Shown: positions 8,978 to 17,850 of the stretch, in pieces
Layout of the letters: every line of letters begins with the position of its first letter
Numbering within the stretch: position 1 is the first letter of the stretch
Origin: a candidate division KSB1 bacterium
GTDB taxonomy: Bacteria > Zhuqueibacterota > Zhuqueibacteria > Zhuqueibacterales > Zhuqueibacteraceae
Assembly (NCBI GenBank): GCA_034506255.1
Contig: JAPDPX010000011.1
Span: 62,001-126,000, forward strand
Length of the DNA stretch: 64,000 nucleotides
Reading direction: 5' to 3'
Translations under genes and position numbers: made by a program
Notes under the pieces: generated by a model
What the model was told of the DNA's origin: nothing
The model's database searches: none
The model's input: only the letters and a program-made list of their open reading frames with translations

Positions 8978-9607
8978 ATGGAATTTCGCATGAAACAAAA
9001 TCTCCAAACTGCCGCAGGAACTGCACGGCAGACGGGCAGCGGTCGCTCGGATGATGAGCTGCTCCAGGCGATGGCCGGGCGTGAGCAGTGGGCGCTTGCC
9101 GAGTTGTATGATCGCTATGCCGGCGTGCTCTACACGCTGGCTCTTCGGATATTGGGGGGGGCGGCGCCGGCGCAGGATGTGGTGCAGGAGGCCTTTCTCA
9201 CCGCCTGGCGCAAGGCCGAATTGTATTCACAAAAGCGCGGCAGTGTGCGCACCTGGTTGATTGTGCTGTGCCGCAATCTCGCGATCGATCACTATCGCGC
9301 CAGGATGCGCCTGGCCTCGCGCCACGTGGAGCTGGAGGCGGTGGGCGAGCGGCTGATCGAGCCGGGGCAGAACCCCGCGGACCTGGCACTCGCGCTCGAA
9401 GATGGCCGCCTGCTGCAGCAGGCGATGGAGCGTCTGCCTGCGGAGCAGCGCGAGGTTATTGAGTTGGCCTACTTCCGCGGCTTGAGCCAGTCGGAAATTG
9501 CCGAACAAACCCAAACACCGCTGGGAACAGTGAAGACCCGCACGCGCCAGGCCATGTTCAAACTGCGTGAAGCTCTCCAGCAAGCGGGACGACTGGCGGG
9601 CCAGTAG
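8978..9607 (+). CDS. RNA polymerase sigma factor, ECF (sigma-70) family
   Basis: The 209-residue protein has region 2 (residues ~27-105: LYDRYAGVLYTLALRILGG, AQDVVQEAFLTAWRKA, FTWLI-like RTWLIVLCRNLAIDHYR) and region 4 (~148-200: LPAEQREVIELAYFRGLSQSEIA, then GTVKTRTRQAMFKLREAL). Regions 1 and 3 are lacking, so it is an ECF factor of the SigK/RpoE2-like type that pairs with ChrR/RskA anti-sigmas. A second ATG at 8990 is an equally possible start. The next two genes both look like anti-sigma factors, which strongly supports a signal-responsive regulon. The stimulus is unknown; related cupin-linked systems respond to oxidative stress such as singlet oxygen. Confidence 0.9.
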   Translation: MEFRMKQNLQTAAGTARQTGSGRSDDELLQAMAGREQWALAELYDRYAGVLYTLALRILGGAAPAQDVVQEAFLTAWRKAELYSQKRGSVRTWLIVLCRNLAIDHYRARMRLASRHVELEAVGERLIEPGQNPADLALALEDGRLLQQAMERLPAEQREVIELAYFRGLSQSEIAEQTQTPLGTVKTRTRQAMFKLREALQQAGRLAGQ

Positions 9608-9640
9608 CCAAAAAAATCGCTTGACTCGTGAAACAATGAT

Positions 9641-10273
9641 ATGACAACGGAACAGAATGAAATGTTGGGTGCCTATGCCCTGGGCGCCCTCGATGAGCCG
9701 GAACAAAAGACGGTGCAAGACCGGCTCAGCGGCAGCCCGGCTGCGCTGACGGAATGGGCACGGGTCATCACCGGCCTGGCTTACAGTCTGAAGCCGGTGG
9801 CGCCACCAGCCGCCCTCAAAGCGCACGTGCTGGCGGCGATTGCCGCAGAAGCTGCCGGCACAACTCCGGCCCGCGACCGCGGCACGCCGCCGTCGCCGCC
9901 GGGTGTGCAGGTTTGGAAGAAGTGGAGTGCGCCGGCGAGCCGGCCCGAGCTTTATTTGCAGCGTGCGCAGGAGGGCAAGTGGGAGGCCACTGCCGTCCCC
10001 GGTGTCGAAGTCAAAAAACTGTTTGTGGATCAAAGCCGCAGCTATGCCACCATGCTGGTGCGCATGGCGCCCGGCACCTCTTATCCCGGCCACCGCCACG
10101 CGGGCTTCGAAGAGTGCTACGTGCTGCAGGGTGATCTGCACGTGGGGGATACGGTGTTGCATGCCGGCGATTATCAGCGCGCCGAGGGCGGATCAACGCA
10201 TGGCATTCAAAGCACGCAGGGCGGATGCCTGTTGTTCATTGTCTCGTCACTGGAGGACGAGCTGCTTCCCTGA
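9641..10273 (+). CDS. ChrR-like cupin anti-sigma factor
   Basis: The 210-residue protein sits 33 bases after the sigma gene. Residues ~1-70 (MLGAYALGALDEPEQ) resemble the sigma-binding helices of anti-sigma factors but lack the HxxxCxxC zinc site of classical ChrR. Residues ~95-205 form a cupin: PGHRHAGFEECYVLQG supplies the HxH and Glu ligands, and STHGIQS the last His. Family knowledge: the N-terminal part holds the sigma factor and the cupin part is needed for release under stress. The mix of a cysteine-free, RskA-like N-terminus with a ChrR cupin is notable. It has no membrane segment, so it should act in the cytoplasm. Confidence 0.85.
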   Translation: MTTEQNEMLGAYALGALDEPEQKTVQDRLSGSPAALTEWARVITGLAYSLKPVAPPAALKAHVLAAIAAEAAGTTPARDRGTPPSPPGVQVWKKWSAPASRPELYLQRAQEGKWEATAVPGVEVKKLFVDQSRSYATMLVRMAPGTSYPGHRHAGFEECYVLQGDLHVGDTVLHAGDYQRAEGGSTHGIQSTQGGCLLFIVSSLEDELLP

Positions 10274-10478
10274 TCATGATCCTGCCGCCACCGGCGGCCT
10301 CGCGACTGGTTTGAGCAAAAAACTGAAGGTGTGCTTTTATTCGTACAGAGTGAAAGTGTCGCAGCCGCGATTGCATGGGCAAGACCGGGCAACTGCCTGA
10401 AGTTTGCGATGAAGGACGGGCAGGCGGGCCAGCAATCGGAGGCATGACCCGCTCACCTCGCTTCAAAGAAAAGCGATC

Positions 10479-11306
10479 ATGTCTGACGAAAAAACACAAG
10501 CTCTCGCCGATGCCTACGTGCTCGGCGCCTTGGAGCCGGAGGAGATCGCAGAATTTGACCGGCGGCTCGCCGCCGGTGAGGTCGCGGCGGCAGAGGCGCT
10601 GGCACGGGCGCAACAACTGGCCACTGCGCTGCCTTTGGCCCTGCCAGTGCAGTCTCCCCCGCCAGAGTTGAAGCACCGGGTGTTGCAAGCCGCGGCCGGG
10701 GAGGTGCCCCCGCTTGCGGCCACGCCGGGCGGTGCAACCGTTCGCGCCCTGCCGGTGCGCTGGTTTGCCACCACGGCCGGGCGTACGCTCGCGCTGGCCG
10801 CGGGTCTTCTGCTGATCGCGGCAGGCGTCACCTCCTGGCTGTTGCAACGGCGGGCCTGGCACCGTGAAATCACAACCCTGCGCGAAGAGATTCGGCAAAA
10901 GGAAGCGGAACTGGCACAGTTGCAGCTCGCACTGGCAATGCATCATGAGCTGGCGCGGGCGCTGCACCGGCCGCGGGTCATGCTCGTCACCCTCAGTCCC
11001 ACGCAGCCCAATCAACCGGGCAAAGCCACAGTGCTGTTTGATCCGGAGGCGCAACGCGCCTACTTCGTGGCGCACGACCTGCCGTCCCTCCCGCAAGAAT
11101 ATGATTACCAGCTCTGGCATATCGGCAATGCCGGGCCGGTGGATGGCGGCGTTTTCAATGTGGATCAATCCGGTGACGCCGTGCTCGAGGTTCGCAATCT
11201 GCCATCCACCGGTGCCACACTGACGGCATTTGCCGTGACGCGCGAACCGCGCGGCGGCAGCGTTACGCCCACACTCACGCAAATGCTGCTGTTCGGGAAA
11301 GTTTGA
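10479..11306 (+). CDS. Membrane-anchored anti-sigma factor, RskA-like
   Basis: The 275-residue protein begins after AAAGAAAAGCGATC. The N-terminus (ALADAYVLGALEPEEIAEFDRRL) is the anti-sigma helical domain, similar to that of the preceding cupin protein. A single transmembrane segment follows at ~101-121 (TLALAAGLLLIAAGVTSWLL). Next come a short coiled coil (TTLREEIRQKEAELAQLQLAL) and a C-terminal RskA/anti-sigma-K domain (~145-275) with YDYQLWHIG and GGVFNVDQSGD. It likely tethers the sigma factor to the inner membrane and senses from the periplasm. It is the second candidate anti-sigma factor for one sigma gene. Confidence 0.85.
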   Translation: MSDEKTQALADAYVLGALEPEEIAEFDRRLAAGEVAAAEALARAQQLATALPLALPVQSPPPELKHRVLQAAAGEVPPLAATPGGATVRALPVRWFATTAGRTLALAAGLLLIAAGVTSWLLQRRAWHREITTLREEIRQKEAELAQLQLALAMHHELARALHRPRVMLVTLSPTQPNQPGKATVLFDPEAQRAYFVAHDLPSLPQEYDYQLWHIGNAGPVDGGVFNVDQSGDAVLEVRNLPSTGATLTAFAVTREPRGGSVTPTLTQMLLFGKV

Positions 11307-11363
11307 AATGTCCGCTTTACTCATGAAGCAAGTGAAGCAAGCCCGCCCCTGTGATGTGCCGCA

Positions 11364-12182
11364 ATGGTGTCAGTGGACTCACCGCTCGTCCTACCGCCTG
11401 CGCCGCCGTGTCAACCCGGACCTCCTGATTGGATGAAGGTGCTTTTCGAAGAGCTCGCCCGCTTCGTGTTGTTTTGCGGCCGCTTCTTCGCCTGCCTGTG
11501 GCGCGCGCGGGAAGACTGGCGTGAAACGCTGCGGCAGATGTATGAAATCGGCGCCAAATCGCTTTTGCTGGTGGGCGTGTCCGGTCTGGCCATCGGCATG
11601 GTGCTGGCGATGCAAACCGGCAGCACGCTGGCCCGCTTTGGCGGGCGCAGCCTGCTGCCCAGCATGATTGCGGTGGCGGTGCTGCGTGAGATCGGCCCGA
11701 TGATCACGGCGCTGGTGGTGGCCGGCCGCGTCGGCGCCGGCATCGGCGCGGAGCTGGGCGCGATGCGGGTGACCGAGCAGATCGATGCCATGGAAGTCGC
11801 CGCACTCGATCCTTTTCGCTATCTCGTCGTGACACGCATGCTGGCCACAACTCTCATGCTGCCGTTGCTCACGGTCTATGCCAATGCCCTGGCGCTCTTC
11901 GGCGGGTTCCTGGCCATGCGGGTGGAGGGAGGCATCTCGCTCACACTTTACTTCGATTCCGCCATCCGCTTCCTGGATTTTCGCACGGTGCTGCCGGCGC
12001 TCGCCAAAACCGCGGTGTTCGGCTTTCTCATCGGCGCGATTGCCGCTTTTCTCGGATATCACACCTCCGGCGGCACGCACGGCGTGGGGCGCAGCGCCAT
12101 GCTGGCGGTGGTGCTCGCCTCCCTGTCCATCATCGTCGCCAACGTGGTGCTGGTAAAACTCACCATCATCTTTTTCGGCTAG
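11364..12182 (+). CDS. mlaE: MlaE-type ABC transporter permease
   Basis: The 272-residue integral membrane protein belongs to the MlaE/YrbE family. It has the conserved core SLLLVGVSGLAIGMVLAMQ, REIGPMITALVVAGRVGAGIGAELG and MRVTEQIDAMEVAALDPFRYLV, the cytoplasmic coupling region. Five or so membrane segments are predicted by eye. The ATG at 11364 gives a proline-rich leader of ~23 residues; ATG 11433 is an alternative start. With the ATPase and MCE-domain protein that follow, it makes a phospholipid (or other lipid) transporter of the Gram-negative envelope. The substrate direction cannot be read from sequence. Confidence 0.88.
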   Translation: MVSVDSPLVLPPAPPCQPGPPDWMKVLFEELARFVLFCGRFFACLWRAREDWRETLRQMYEIGAKSLLLVGVSGLAIGMVLAMQTGSTLARFGGRSLLPSMIAVAVLREIGPMITALVVAGRVGAGIGAELGAMRVTEQIDAMEVAALDPFRYLVVTRMLATTLMLPLLTVYANALALFGGFLAMRVEGGISLTLYFDSAIRFLDFRTVLPALAKTAVFGFLIGAIAAFLGYHTSGGTHGVGRSAMLAVVLASLSIIVANVVLVKLTIIFFG

Positions 12183-12216
12183 TAAGACCGGCGCGCCGTC
12201 ACCGGCCGGAAACAAC

Positions 12217-12948
12217 ATGATCACCATCACCGATTTACACAAAGCCTTTGGCACGCAACAGGTCTTGCGCGGGGTGCAGCTCACGGTCGAACGCGGCCGG
12301 ATGCTGGTGGTGCTCGGCCGCAGCGGCAGTGGCAAAAGCGTGCTGCTGAAATGTCTGGTGGGCCTGCTGGCGCCGGATCGGGGCAGCATCACAATCGATG
12401 GCGAGGAAGTCGTGGGGCTGCCACCGGCCAGGCTCAATGCCCTGCGCCGGCGCATGGGCTATGTTTTCCAACATGCCGCGCTTTACGATTCCATGACCGT
12501 GGCTGAGAATCTGGCCTTTCATCTCGACCGGCAGTCGGCACTGCCGGCGGCGGAACGGCAGCGCATTATTTTGGAGAAGCTGCGTTTTGTCGGCATGGCG
12601 GAGGCCTGGAACAAGTATCCCGCCGAGCTTTCCGGCGGCATGCAGAAGCGTGTGGGCCTGGCGCGCGCGCTGGTGCTCTCCCCGGAAATCGTGCTGTATG
12701 ATGAGCCGATCACCGGCCTGGATCCCATGACTGCGGCCGAGATCGATGAACTGGCGATTCGCCTGAACCGGGAAACCGGGGTCACGTCGATTGCCATCAC
12801 GCACAGCCTGGAAAGCGCCCGCCGCACCGCGGATGTGATTGCCGTGCTCGACGGCGGCCGCATTGTTGCCACCGGCACGTTCCACGAGCTGTGTGACAGC
12901 ACCCATCCCTTCGTCAAACAATACTTCGCGCATGCCCGCATGGGGTGA
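12217..12948 (+). CDS. mlaF: MlaF-type ABC transporter ATP-binding protein
   Basis: The 243-residue ATPase is complete: Walker A GRSGSGKSV (~residues 36-44), Q-loop YVFQHAALYDSMTV, signature LSGGMQKRVGLARAL, Walker B VLYDEPITGLDP and the H-loop AITHSLESA. Together these are typical for the Mla/Ttg2A group. It follows the permease by 34 bases and ends seven bases before the MCE-protein start, so the three are one operon. It powers lipid movement by the permease. Confidence 0.92.
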   Translation: MITITDLHKAFGTQQVLRGVQLTVERGRMLVVLGRSGSGKSVLLKCLVGLLAPDRGSITIDGEEVVGLPPARLNALRRRMGYVFQHAALYDSMTVAENLAFHLDRQSALPAAERQRIILEKLRFVGMAEAWNKYPAELSGGMQKRVGLARALVLSPEIVLYDEPITGLDPMTAAEIDELAIRLNRETGVTSIAITHSLESARRTADVIAVLDGGRIVATGTFHELCDSTHPFVKQYFAHARMG

Positions 12949-12955
12949 AACTCAC

Positions 12956-14200
12956 ATGAAAAGCAACAAACTCTTCTGGCTGGGGCTGTTTTCTTTTGGC
13001 GGACTTGTCCTGCTGGTGTGGGGCCTGTTTCTGCTGGGCACGAAGAAGAAAATTTTCGAGCAAACCTTTCATTTGCACTCACCCTTTGAAACTGTCGCCG
13101 GCCTGCGCGAAGGCTCGCCGGTGCGCCTCTCCGGCATCGACATCGGGGTGGTGGAAACCATCGCCCTGCCGGCCCGGCCCGGCGGCAAAGTGCTGGTGAC
13201 CATGCGGCTGGATCAGGCGGCGCAGCATCTCATCCGCCGGGATGCCTACGCCGTCATCGAAACCGAAGGCCTGGTCGGCAACAAAATCGTCGCGATCAAG
13301 GGCGGCTCGCTGCAACTGGCGCACGTCGCGGACGAAGATTCCATCCGCAGCCGCAGCCCGATCGATCTCTCCGCCATTCTCCACAGCTTCGATGAAACCG
13401 CGCGCTACATGCGGCTGGTTACTGCCAGCCTGGACGGCATTACCTCCAAAATTCGCAGCGGCGAAGGCACCATCGGCAAGCTGGTCTACGATGAAGAATT
13501 CTACCAAAATTTGATTTCGATGACCGAGCGCAGCGACTCGACATTTGCCGCCGCCTTTGCCGAGACCCGCCGGCTGGGCAATCTGCTCACCAAAGTTTCC
13601 GCCTCGGTGGATTCCGTGATCAAGCGCGTGGAGCGCGGGCAGGGCACGCTGGGCGCGCTGGTTTACAAGGATGATCTCTACCAGCTCACCCATGCCACGG
13701 TCAGCGCCACCGGGGATTCCCTGCAAACCCTGTTGCACGACATGCGGCGCGGCCGCGGCCTGCTGGGCAGGATCATCTCCGATGAAACCCTCGCCGCCGA
13801 ACTCGACAGCTCGGTGCGCAATCTCGCACGGTTGCACGATGAGCTGATGGAACTCAGCCGTCTCGCCCGCGCCGGCGCCTTCAGTTTCGCGGAAAACATG
13901 GAGGCGCTCAAACACAACTGGCTGTTCAAAGGCTATTTCGAACGCCGCGGCTTTTGGAACCGCGCCGAATTCGAAAAGGATTATGCCGACCGCCTGCGCG
14001 AGCTGTCCGAGCGCGAAACCCGCCTTAATGAATATGAAAAGACCCTGAACCTGCAGTTTCGCCAGGTGCAGGAGCTGCACCAGCAAGTGCAACGGCGTTT
14101 GCAGCTCGTGGAACAGTTGGAGAAAAAAATGCGCCCGCCCGAACCGCAGGCAGAACAACAGAAGCCGCAGGAGCCGCCGCCGCAACCACGCCAGCCTTGA
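12956..14200 (+). CDS. mlaD: MlaD-like MCE-domain lipid-binding protein
   Basis: The start at ATG 12956 is chosen because it directly precedes the membrane anchor (LFWLGLFSFGGLVLLVWGLF); the frame is open further upstream but overlaps the ATPase. The 414-residue protein has one N-terminal transmembrane helix and an MCE domain at ~40-125 (VAGLREGSPVRLSGIDIG, then AYAVIETEGLVGNKIVAI). A long helical region follows, with repeated GxGTxGxLxYxxxxY units (GEGTIGKLVYDEEFY, GQGTLGALVYKDDLY), then a coiled coil and a Pro/Gln-rich tail. It presents lipid between the inner membrane transporter and outer-membrane partners. It is longer than proteobacterial MlaD (~180 residues), as is common outside Proteobacteria. 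Confidence 0.88.
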   Translation: MKSNKLFWLGLFSFGGLVLLVWGLFLLGTKKKIFEQTFHLHSPFETVAGLREGSPVRLSGIDIGVVETIALPARPGGKVLVTMRLDQAAQHLIRRDAYAVIETEGLVGNKIVAIKGGSLQLAHVADEDSIRSRSPIDLSAILHSFDETARYMRLVTASLDGITSKIRSGEGTIGKLVYDEEFYQNLISMTERSDSTFAAAFAETRRLGNLLTKVSASVDSVIKRVERGQGTLGALVYKDDLYQLTHATVSATGDSLQTLLHDMRRGRGLLGRIISDETLAAELDSSVRNLARLHDELMELSRLARAGAFSFAENMEALKHNWLFKGYFERRGFWNRAEFEKDYADRLRELSERETRLNEYEKTLNLQFRQVQELHQQVQRRLQLVEQLEKKMRPPEPQAEQQKPQEPPPQPRQP

Positions 14201-14378
14201 CCGCCGCCTCGTCTGCACCCGCCGCCGGATGACGGCGGCGCCTCCGCAAAAGCGGCCCCGCGGCTGTATTGTGCAGGGACAAGGCCGCGATGGCATTGTC
14301 CTCCATCTTCGCTGCCTGCCACTGCGTGCCTGGAGCAGCAGCGGCAATGACGAAATCATCAGCCACAGATCTTGCCCT

Positions 14379-15167
14379 ATGCCCGTTCGCGATTTTCGCT
14401 TCGACACCCCCAATCAAAAATCCTCCTACGTGCGCGAGATGTTCGATCGCATCGCGCCGCGTTATGATCTGATGAACCGGATCATGACGTTCGGGCGGGA
14501 CCAGGCCTGGCGGCGGCGGTTGGTGCGCCGCGCCGGGATCTCCGCCAATGCCGTGGTGTTGGACATTGCCACCGGCACCGGCGACATCGCACTGGTGGCA
14601 CAAGCCGCCGGCGCGCGCCAGGTGGTGGCCGCCGATTTCAGCCGCGCGATGCTGGGCCATGCCCGCCGCAAAGCCCGCAACCGCCGGCTGTATTTCGCCG
14701 TTGCCGATGGTCTGAAGCTGCCCTTCCCGGATGACACCTTCGACGCGGTGGTCACCGGTTTTTCCCTGCGCAATGTCGCCAATCTCGATGCTTTTTTGCG
14801 CGAGATGGTGCGGGTGACCAAGCAGGGCGGCAAGGTTGCCAGCCTGGAAATCACGCGGCCGCGCAGCCGCTGGTTTCGCAGCCTTTTCTCCTGGTATTTT
14901 GGTGCGATCGTGCCGCGTCTCGGTGCGCTCATTTCCGGCGCAAAAGAAGCCTACAGCTATCTGCCGCATTCCGTTTCCGTGTTCATCACGCCGGAGGAGT
15001 TGCGCGTGCGGCTGGAGGATGCCGGTTTGCATCATGCCCGTTTCGAAACGTTGATGTTCGGCTGCATTTCCATTCATTCCGGCACCAAAATTCGCGCAAG
15101 CACCACCGCACGACCGCCGGCCGCCAGTGCCGCACGGCGGCCGGCGGTCACCTCTGCGCGCGGGTGA
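14379..15167 (+). CDS. ubiE: UbiE/MenG-type demethylmenaquinone C-methyltransferase
   Basis: From ATG 14379 the product is 262 residues; the open frame begins at 14229, but family members start close to the FDTPNQKSSYVREMFDRIA segment. The SAM-binding motif is VVLDIATGTGDIALVA (~residues 52-67), followed by AADFSRAMLGHAR and GFSLRNVANL, all typical of UbiE/COQ5. It performs the C-methylation step of menaquinone (or ubiquinone) synthesis. The C-terminus ends in an Ala/Pro/Arg-rich tail of ~25 residues after SIHSGTK that is not part of the family fold. Confidence 0.88.
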   Translation: MPVRDFRFDTPNQKSSYVREMFDRIAPRYDLMNRIMTFGRDQAWRRRLVRRAGISANAVVLDIATGTGDIALVAQAAGARQVVAADFSRAMLGHARRKARNRRLYFAVADGLKLPFPDDTFDAVVTGFSLRNVANLDAFLREMVRVTKQGGKVASLEITRPRSRWFRSLFSWYFGAIVPRLGALISGAKEAYSYLPHSVSVFITPEELRVRLEDAGLHHARFETLMFGCISIHSGTKIRASTTARPPAASAARRPAVTSARG

Positions 15168-15266
15168 ACCGGCCGCACGCCCACGGCGGTGGCAGGTTAA
15201 GCCTTGCAATTCAAAACTATCTTTGATATTTTCGCCCCACTTTCAAGCGACAGGAGATTGTTGTCC

Positions 15267-15680
15267 GTGTTGGAAAAGATCGATCACATTGGCATCGCGG
15301 TGCGCGATTTGGACGAGGCCATCAAGCGCTACACCCTGTTGATGGCGGCGCCGCCGGCGCACCTGGAGGAAGTCCCCACGCAGCAGGTGAAAGTGGCCAT
15401 GTTCAACGTGGGCGCCTCGCGCGTCGAACTGCTCGCCGCCACCTCGCCGGAATCGGCCATTGCCAAATTTCTCGACAAACGCGGCGAGGGGTTGCATCAC
15501 CTGTGCTTCCGGGTGGATGATCTGGCGGCGGCACTGGCGCGCGTGCAGGCCGGCGGCATGGAAGTGGTGGCGGGTGCCGGCACGGCGGGTGCCGGCGGCA
15601 GCCGCGTGGCCTTTCTCCATCCGCGCAGCGCCGCGGGCGTGTTGATCGAACTGGTGGAGCACAAGCAAGCCGGGTCCTGA
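15267..15680 (+). CDS. mce: Methylmalonyl-CoA epimerase
   Basis: The product has 137 residues if translation begins at GTG 15267, ten bases after AGGAG; TTG 15258, 15261 and 15270 are alternatives, and an upstream frame extends to 15204. The sequence shows two vicinal-oxygen-chelate repeats: LEKIDHIGIAVRDLDEAI at the start and GLHHLCFRVDDLAAAL in the middle, plus GVLIELVE at the end. Together these give the His/Gln/Glu metal site of the epimerase family. It interconverts (R)- and (S)-methylmalonyl-CoA in propionate metabolism. The mutase genes are not in this window. Confidence 0.88.
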   Translation: MLEKIDHIGIAVRDLDEAIKRYTLLMAAPPAHLEEVPTQQVKVAMFNVGASRVELLAATSPESAIAKFLDKRGEGLHHLCFRVDDLAAALARVQAGGMEVVAGAGTAGAGGSRVAFLHPRSAAGVLIELVEHKQAGS

Positions 15681-15702
15681 CCATGCCGGGTGAGCACAAA
15701 TC

Positions 15703-17850
15703 ATGAGGCGTATCCGCATCGGCATAGACGTCGGCGGAACGTTCATCAACGCCGTGGCCCTCGATACCGCGAGTTTCAGCATCATCGCGCACACCAAGAC
15801 ACCCACCACCCATCACGCCAACAGCGGTGTGGCACATGGCATGGTCACCGTCTTGCGCAGACTCCTGCGCAAGGGCGAGATCGATCCGGCAGAGATCATT
15901 CTGGTGGCTTACAGCACCACCCTGGCCAGCAACGCCCTGCTGGAAGGCGACGTGGCCAAGGTGGGCATCATCGGCATGGGCACCGGCTTGAAGACGCGGC
16001 GGGTGCGGCGCGAGACCAACATCAAAGACCTCGAGCTGGCCCCCGGCAAAAAGCTGCCCACATGCTACCGCTTTCTCGACACGCGCCGGAATTTTTCCAC
16101 CGCCGTGATTCGGCAAACCCTCCACGAGCTGCAGGCCGAGGGCGCGCAGGCAATTGTCGCCGCCGAGGCTTTTTCCGTTGAAAACCCCCGCTACGAATTG
16201 CAAGTGCTGGACTGTGCCCGCGAACTGGGCCTGCCGGCCACGGCCACCCAGCAAATCTCCCAGTTGTACGGCCTGCGCCTGCGCACGCGCACAGCCGTGC
16301 TCACTGCCAGTATTTTACCAGTGATGCTCGCCACCCTGGAAATGATGGAGCGCAGCCTGGAGGAAGCCGGCATTCAAGCCCCCTTGATGATCATGCGTTC
16401 GGACGGCGGCGTGATGGATGTGAAGAGCATGCGTGAGCGGCCGTTGTTGACACTGCTTTCCGGCCCGGCGGCCGGTATCGCCGGCGCCCTGATGTATGCT
16501 TCGCTCACCGAGGGCATTTTTCTGGAAGTCGGCGGCACCAGTACAAACATCAGCCTGATTCACCGCGGCCAGGTGGCGGTGCACACCGCGCGCCTCGGGC
16601 CGCACCAGCTCTCCATTAAGGCGTTCGATATTCACAGCGTGGCGGTGGCCGGCGGCAGCATGATTCGCATTCAGCAGGGCCGCGTTCACGACGTCGGCCC
16701 GCGCAGCGCACATCTCGCCCGCATGCCTTACGAAGCCTTCAGCGAGACTAGCGATATTCACGAGGCCGAACCCACGCTTGCTCCGCCCCGCAGCGGCGAC
16801 CCCGGTGATTACGTCTTCCTGCAACACCAGGAGAAAAAAATCGCGCTCACGCTTACCGGCGCCGCCAATCTTCTGGGATGTGTTCCGGATTACGATTATG
16901 CCCGCGGCGGTCAAAAAAATGTCGGGATGAGCTATGCCAAGCTCGGGCGGCTGCTCGATCAGGCGCCAGAGCAGATCGCGGAGGCCGTGATGCAGGCCGG
17001 CTGTCGCAAAATCGCCGAAGCCGTGCGCAGCCTGCTGAGCCACTATGAGTTGCCGCGCGAGAACCTGAGGCTGGTGGGTGCCGGCGGCGCCGCTGCCACC
17101 GTGGTGCCCTACACCGCCAGGCTGCTCAATCTCCCGTTCACGGTGGTGTTGAACAGTGCGCTCTTTTCCGCCATCGGCGTGGCGCTTGCAATGATTCGTG
17201 AAACCATCGAGCGCAGCCTGGTGAATCCCACCGAAGAAGATCTGATCAATCTACGCCAGGAGGCGGAACGCGTCGTGCTCGCCCGCGGGGCCTCGGCGGA
17301 AAGTGTCGACATCAAAATCGAAGTCGACGCGCAGCACCATCTTGTGCGCGCGATCGCCACCGGCGCCACCGACGCCCGCCTGCTGGAAAGAATCCGCCGG
17401 CCGGTCCCCGCCCACCAACGGGCGAGCGTGGCCGCCGACGCACTGGATGCCGAGCTGGCGAGCGTTCAAATGTTGGCACATACCGATTTTTTCACCGTCT
17501 ATTCCGCGGTCAAAACCGTCCCCCGCTTCTTTGGGCTGCTCAAAAGCCGGCGCCAGCCCATGGTGATTGTCGATCAGCACGGTGTCGTGCGTCTCACGTT
17601 CGAGCACGCCGAAATCAGGGAAATGACCGCCGGTGAGGGCCGCCAGCGCCTGCAGGAATTTCTGGAGAAATGCACGCACTATGGCGACAGTGGCGCCTGG
17701 CTGCCGGGCATATACCTGGCAATCGGGCCGCGCCTGGTGGATTTTTCCGGGCTGGTCAGTATCAACCAAATCCTTTCCCTCGGCACCCATGAGCTGGAGC
17801 AAACCCGCGCGGATTCGCCGGTGCTGCTGGTCGCGGATCTGAAGAATTGA
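15703..17850 (+). CDS. Hydantoinase/oxoprolinase (HyuA)-family protein
   Basis: The 715-residue protein has the ASKHA-type N-terminus IGIDVGGTFINAVAL, the segment LVAYSTTLASNALLEGDVAKVG and a second domain with MIMRSDGGVMDVKSMRERPLLTLLSGPAAG and GIFLEVGGTSTNI. These are the hallmarks of the N-methylhydantoinase A/5-oxoprolinase alpha family. Family members hydrolyse cyclic amides with ATP or carboxylate ketones such as acetone or acetophenone, usually with a HyuB-like partner subunit. No HyuB gene lies nearby, so the reaction is open. It follows the epimerase by 22 bases and may share its transcript. Confidence 0.8.
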   Translation: MRRIRIGIDVGGTFINAVALDTASFSIIAHTKTPTTHHANSGVAHGMVTVLRRLLRKGEIDPAEIILVAYSTTLASNALLEGDVAKVGIIGMGTGLKTRRVRRETNIKDLELAPGKKLPTCYRFLDTRRNFSTAVIRQTLHELQAEGAQAIVAAEAFSVENPRYELQVLDCARELGLPATATQQISQLYGLRLRTRTAVLTASILPVMLATLEMMERSLEEAGIQAPLMIMRSDGGVMDVKSMRERPLLTLLSGPAAGIAGALMYASLTEGIFLEVGGTSTNISLIHRGQVAVHTARLGPHQLSIKAFDIHSVAVAGGSMIRIQQGRVHDVGPRSAHLARMPYEAFSETSDIHEAEPTLAPPRSGDPGDYVFLQHQEKKIALTLTGAANLLGCVPDYDYARGGQKNVGMSYAKLGRLLDQAPEQIAEAVMQAGCRKIAEAVRSLLSHYELPRENLRLVGAGGAAATVVPYTARLLNLPFTVVLNSALFSAIGVALAMIRETIERSLVNPTEEDLINLRQEAERVVLARGASAESVDIKIEVDAQHHLVRAIATGATDARLLERIRRPVPAHQRASVAADALDAELASVQMLAHTDFFTVYSAVKTVPRFFGLLKSRRQPMVIVDQHGVVRLTFEHAEIREMTAGEGRQRLQEFLEKCTHYGDSGAWLPGIYLAIGPRLVDFSGLVSINQILSLGTHELEQTRADSPVLLVADLKN

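Noticed and set aside
10396..10409. CCTGAAGTTTGCGA, resembling the MITE terminus
   Set aside because: No inverted partner occurs within a few hundred bases, so it is probably a chance match.
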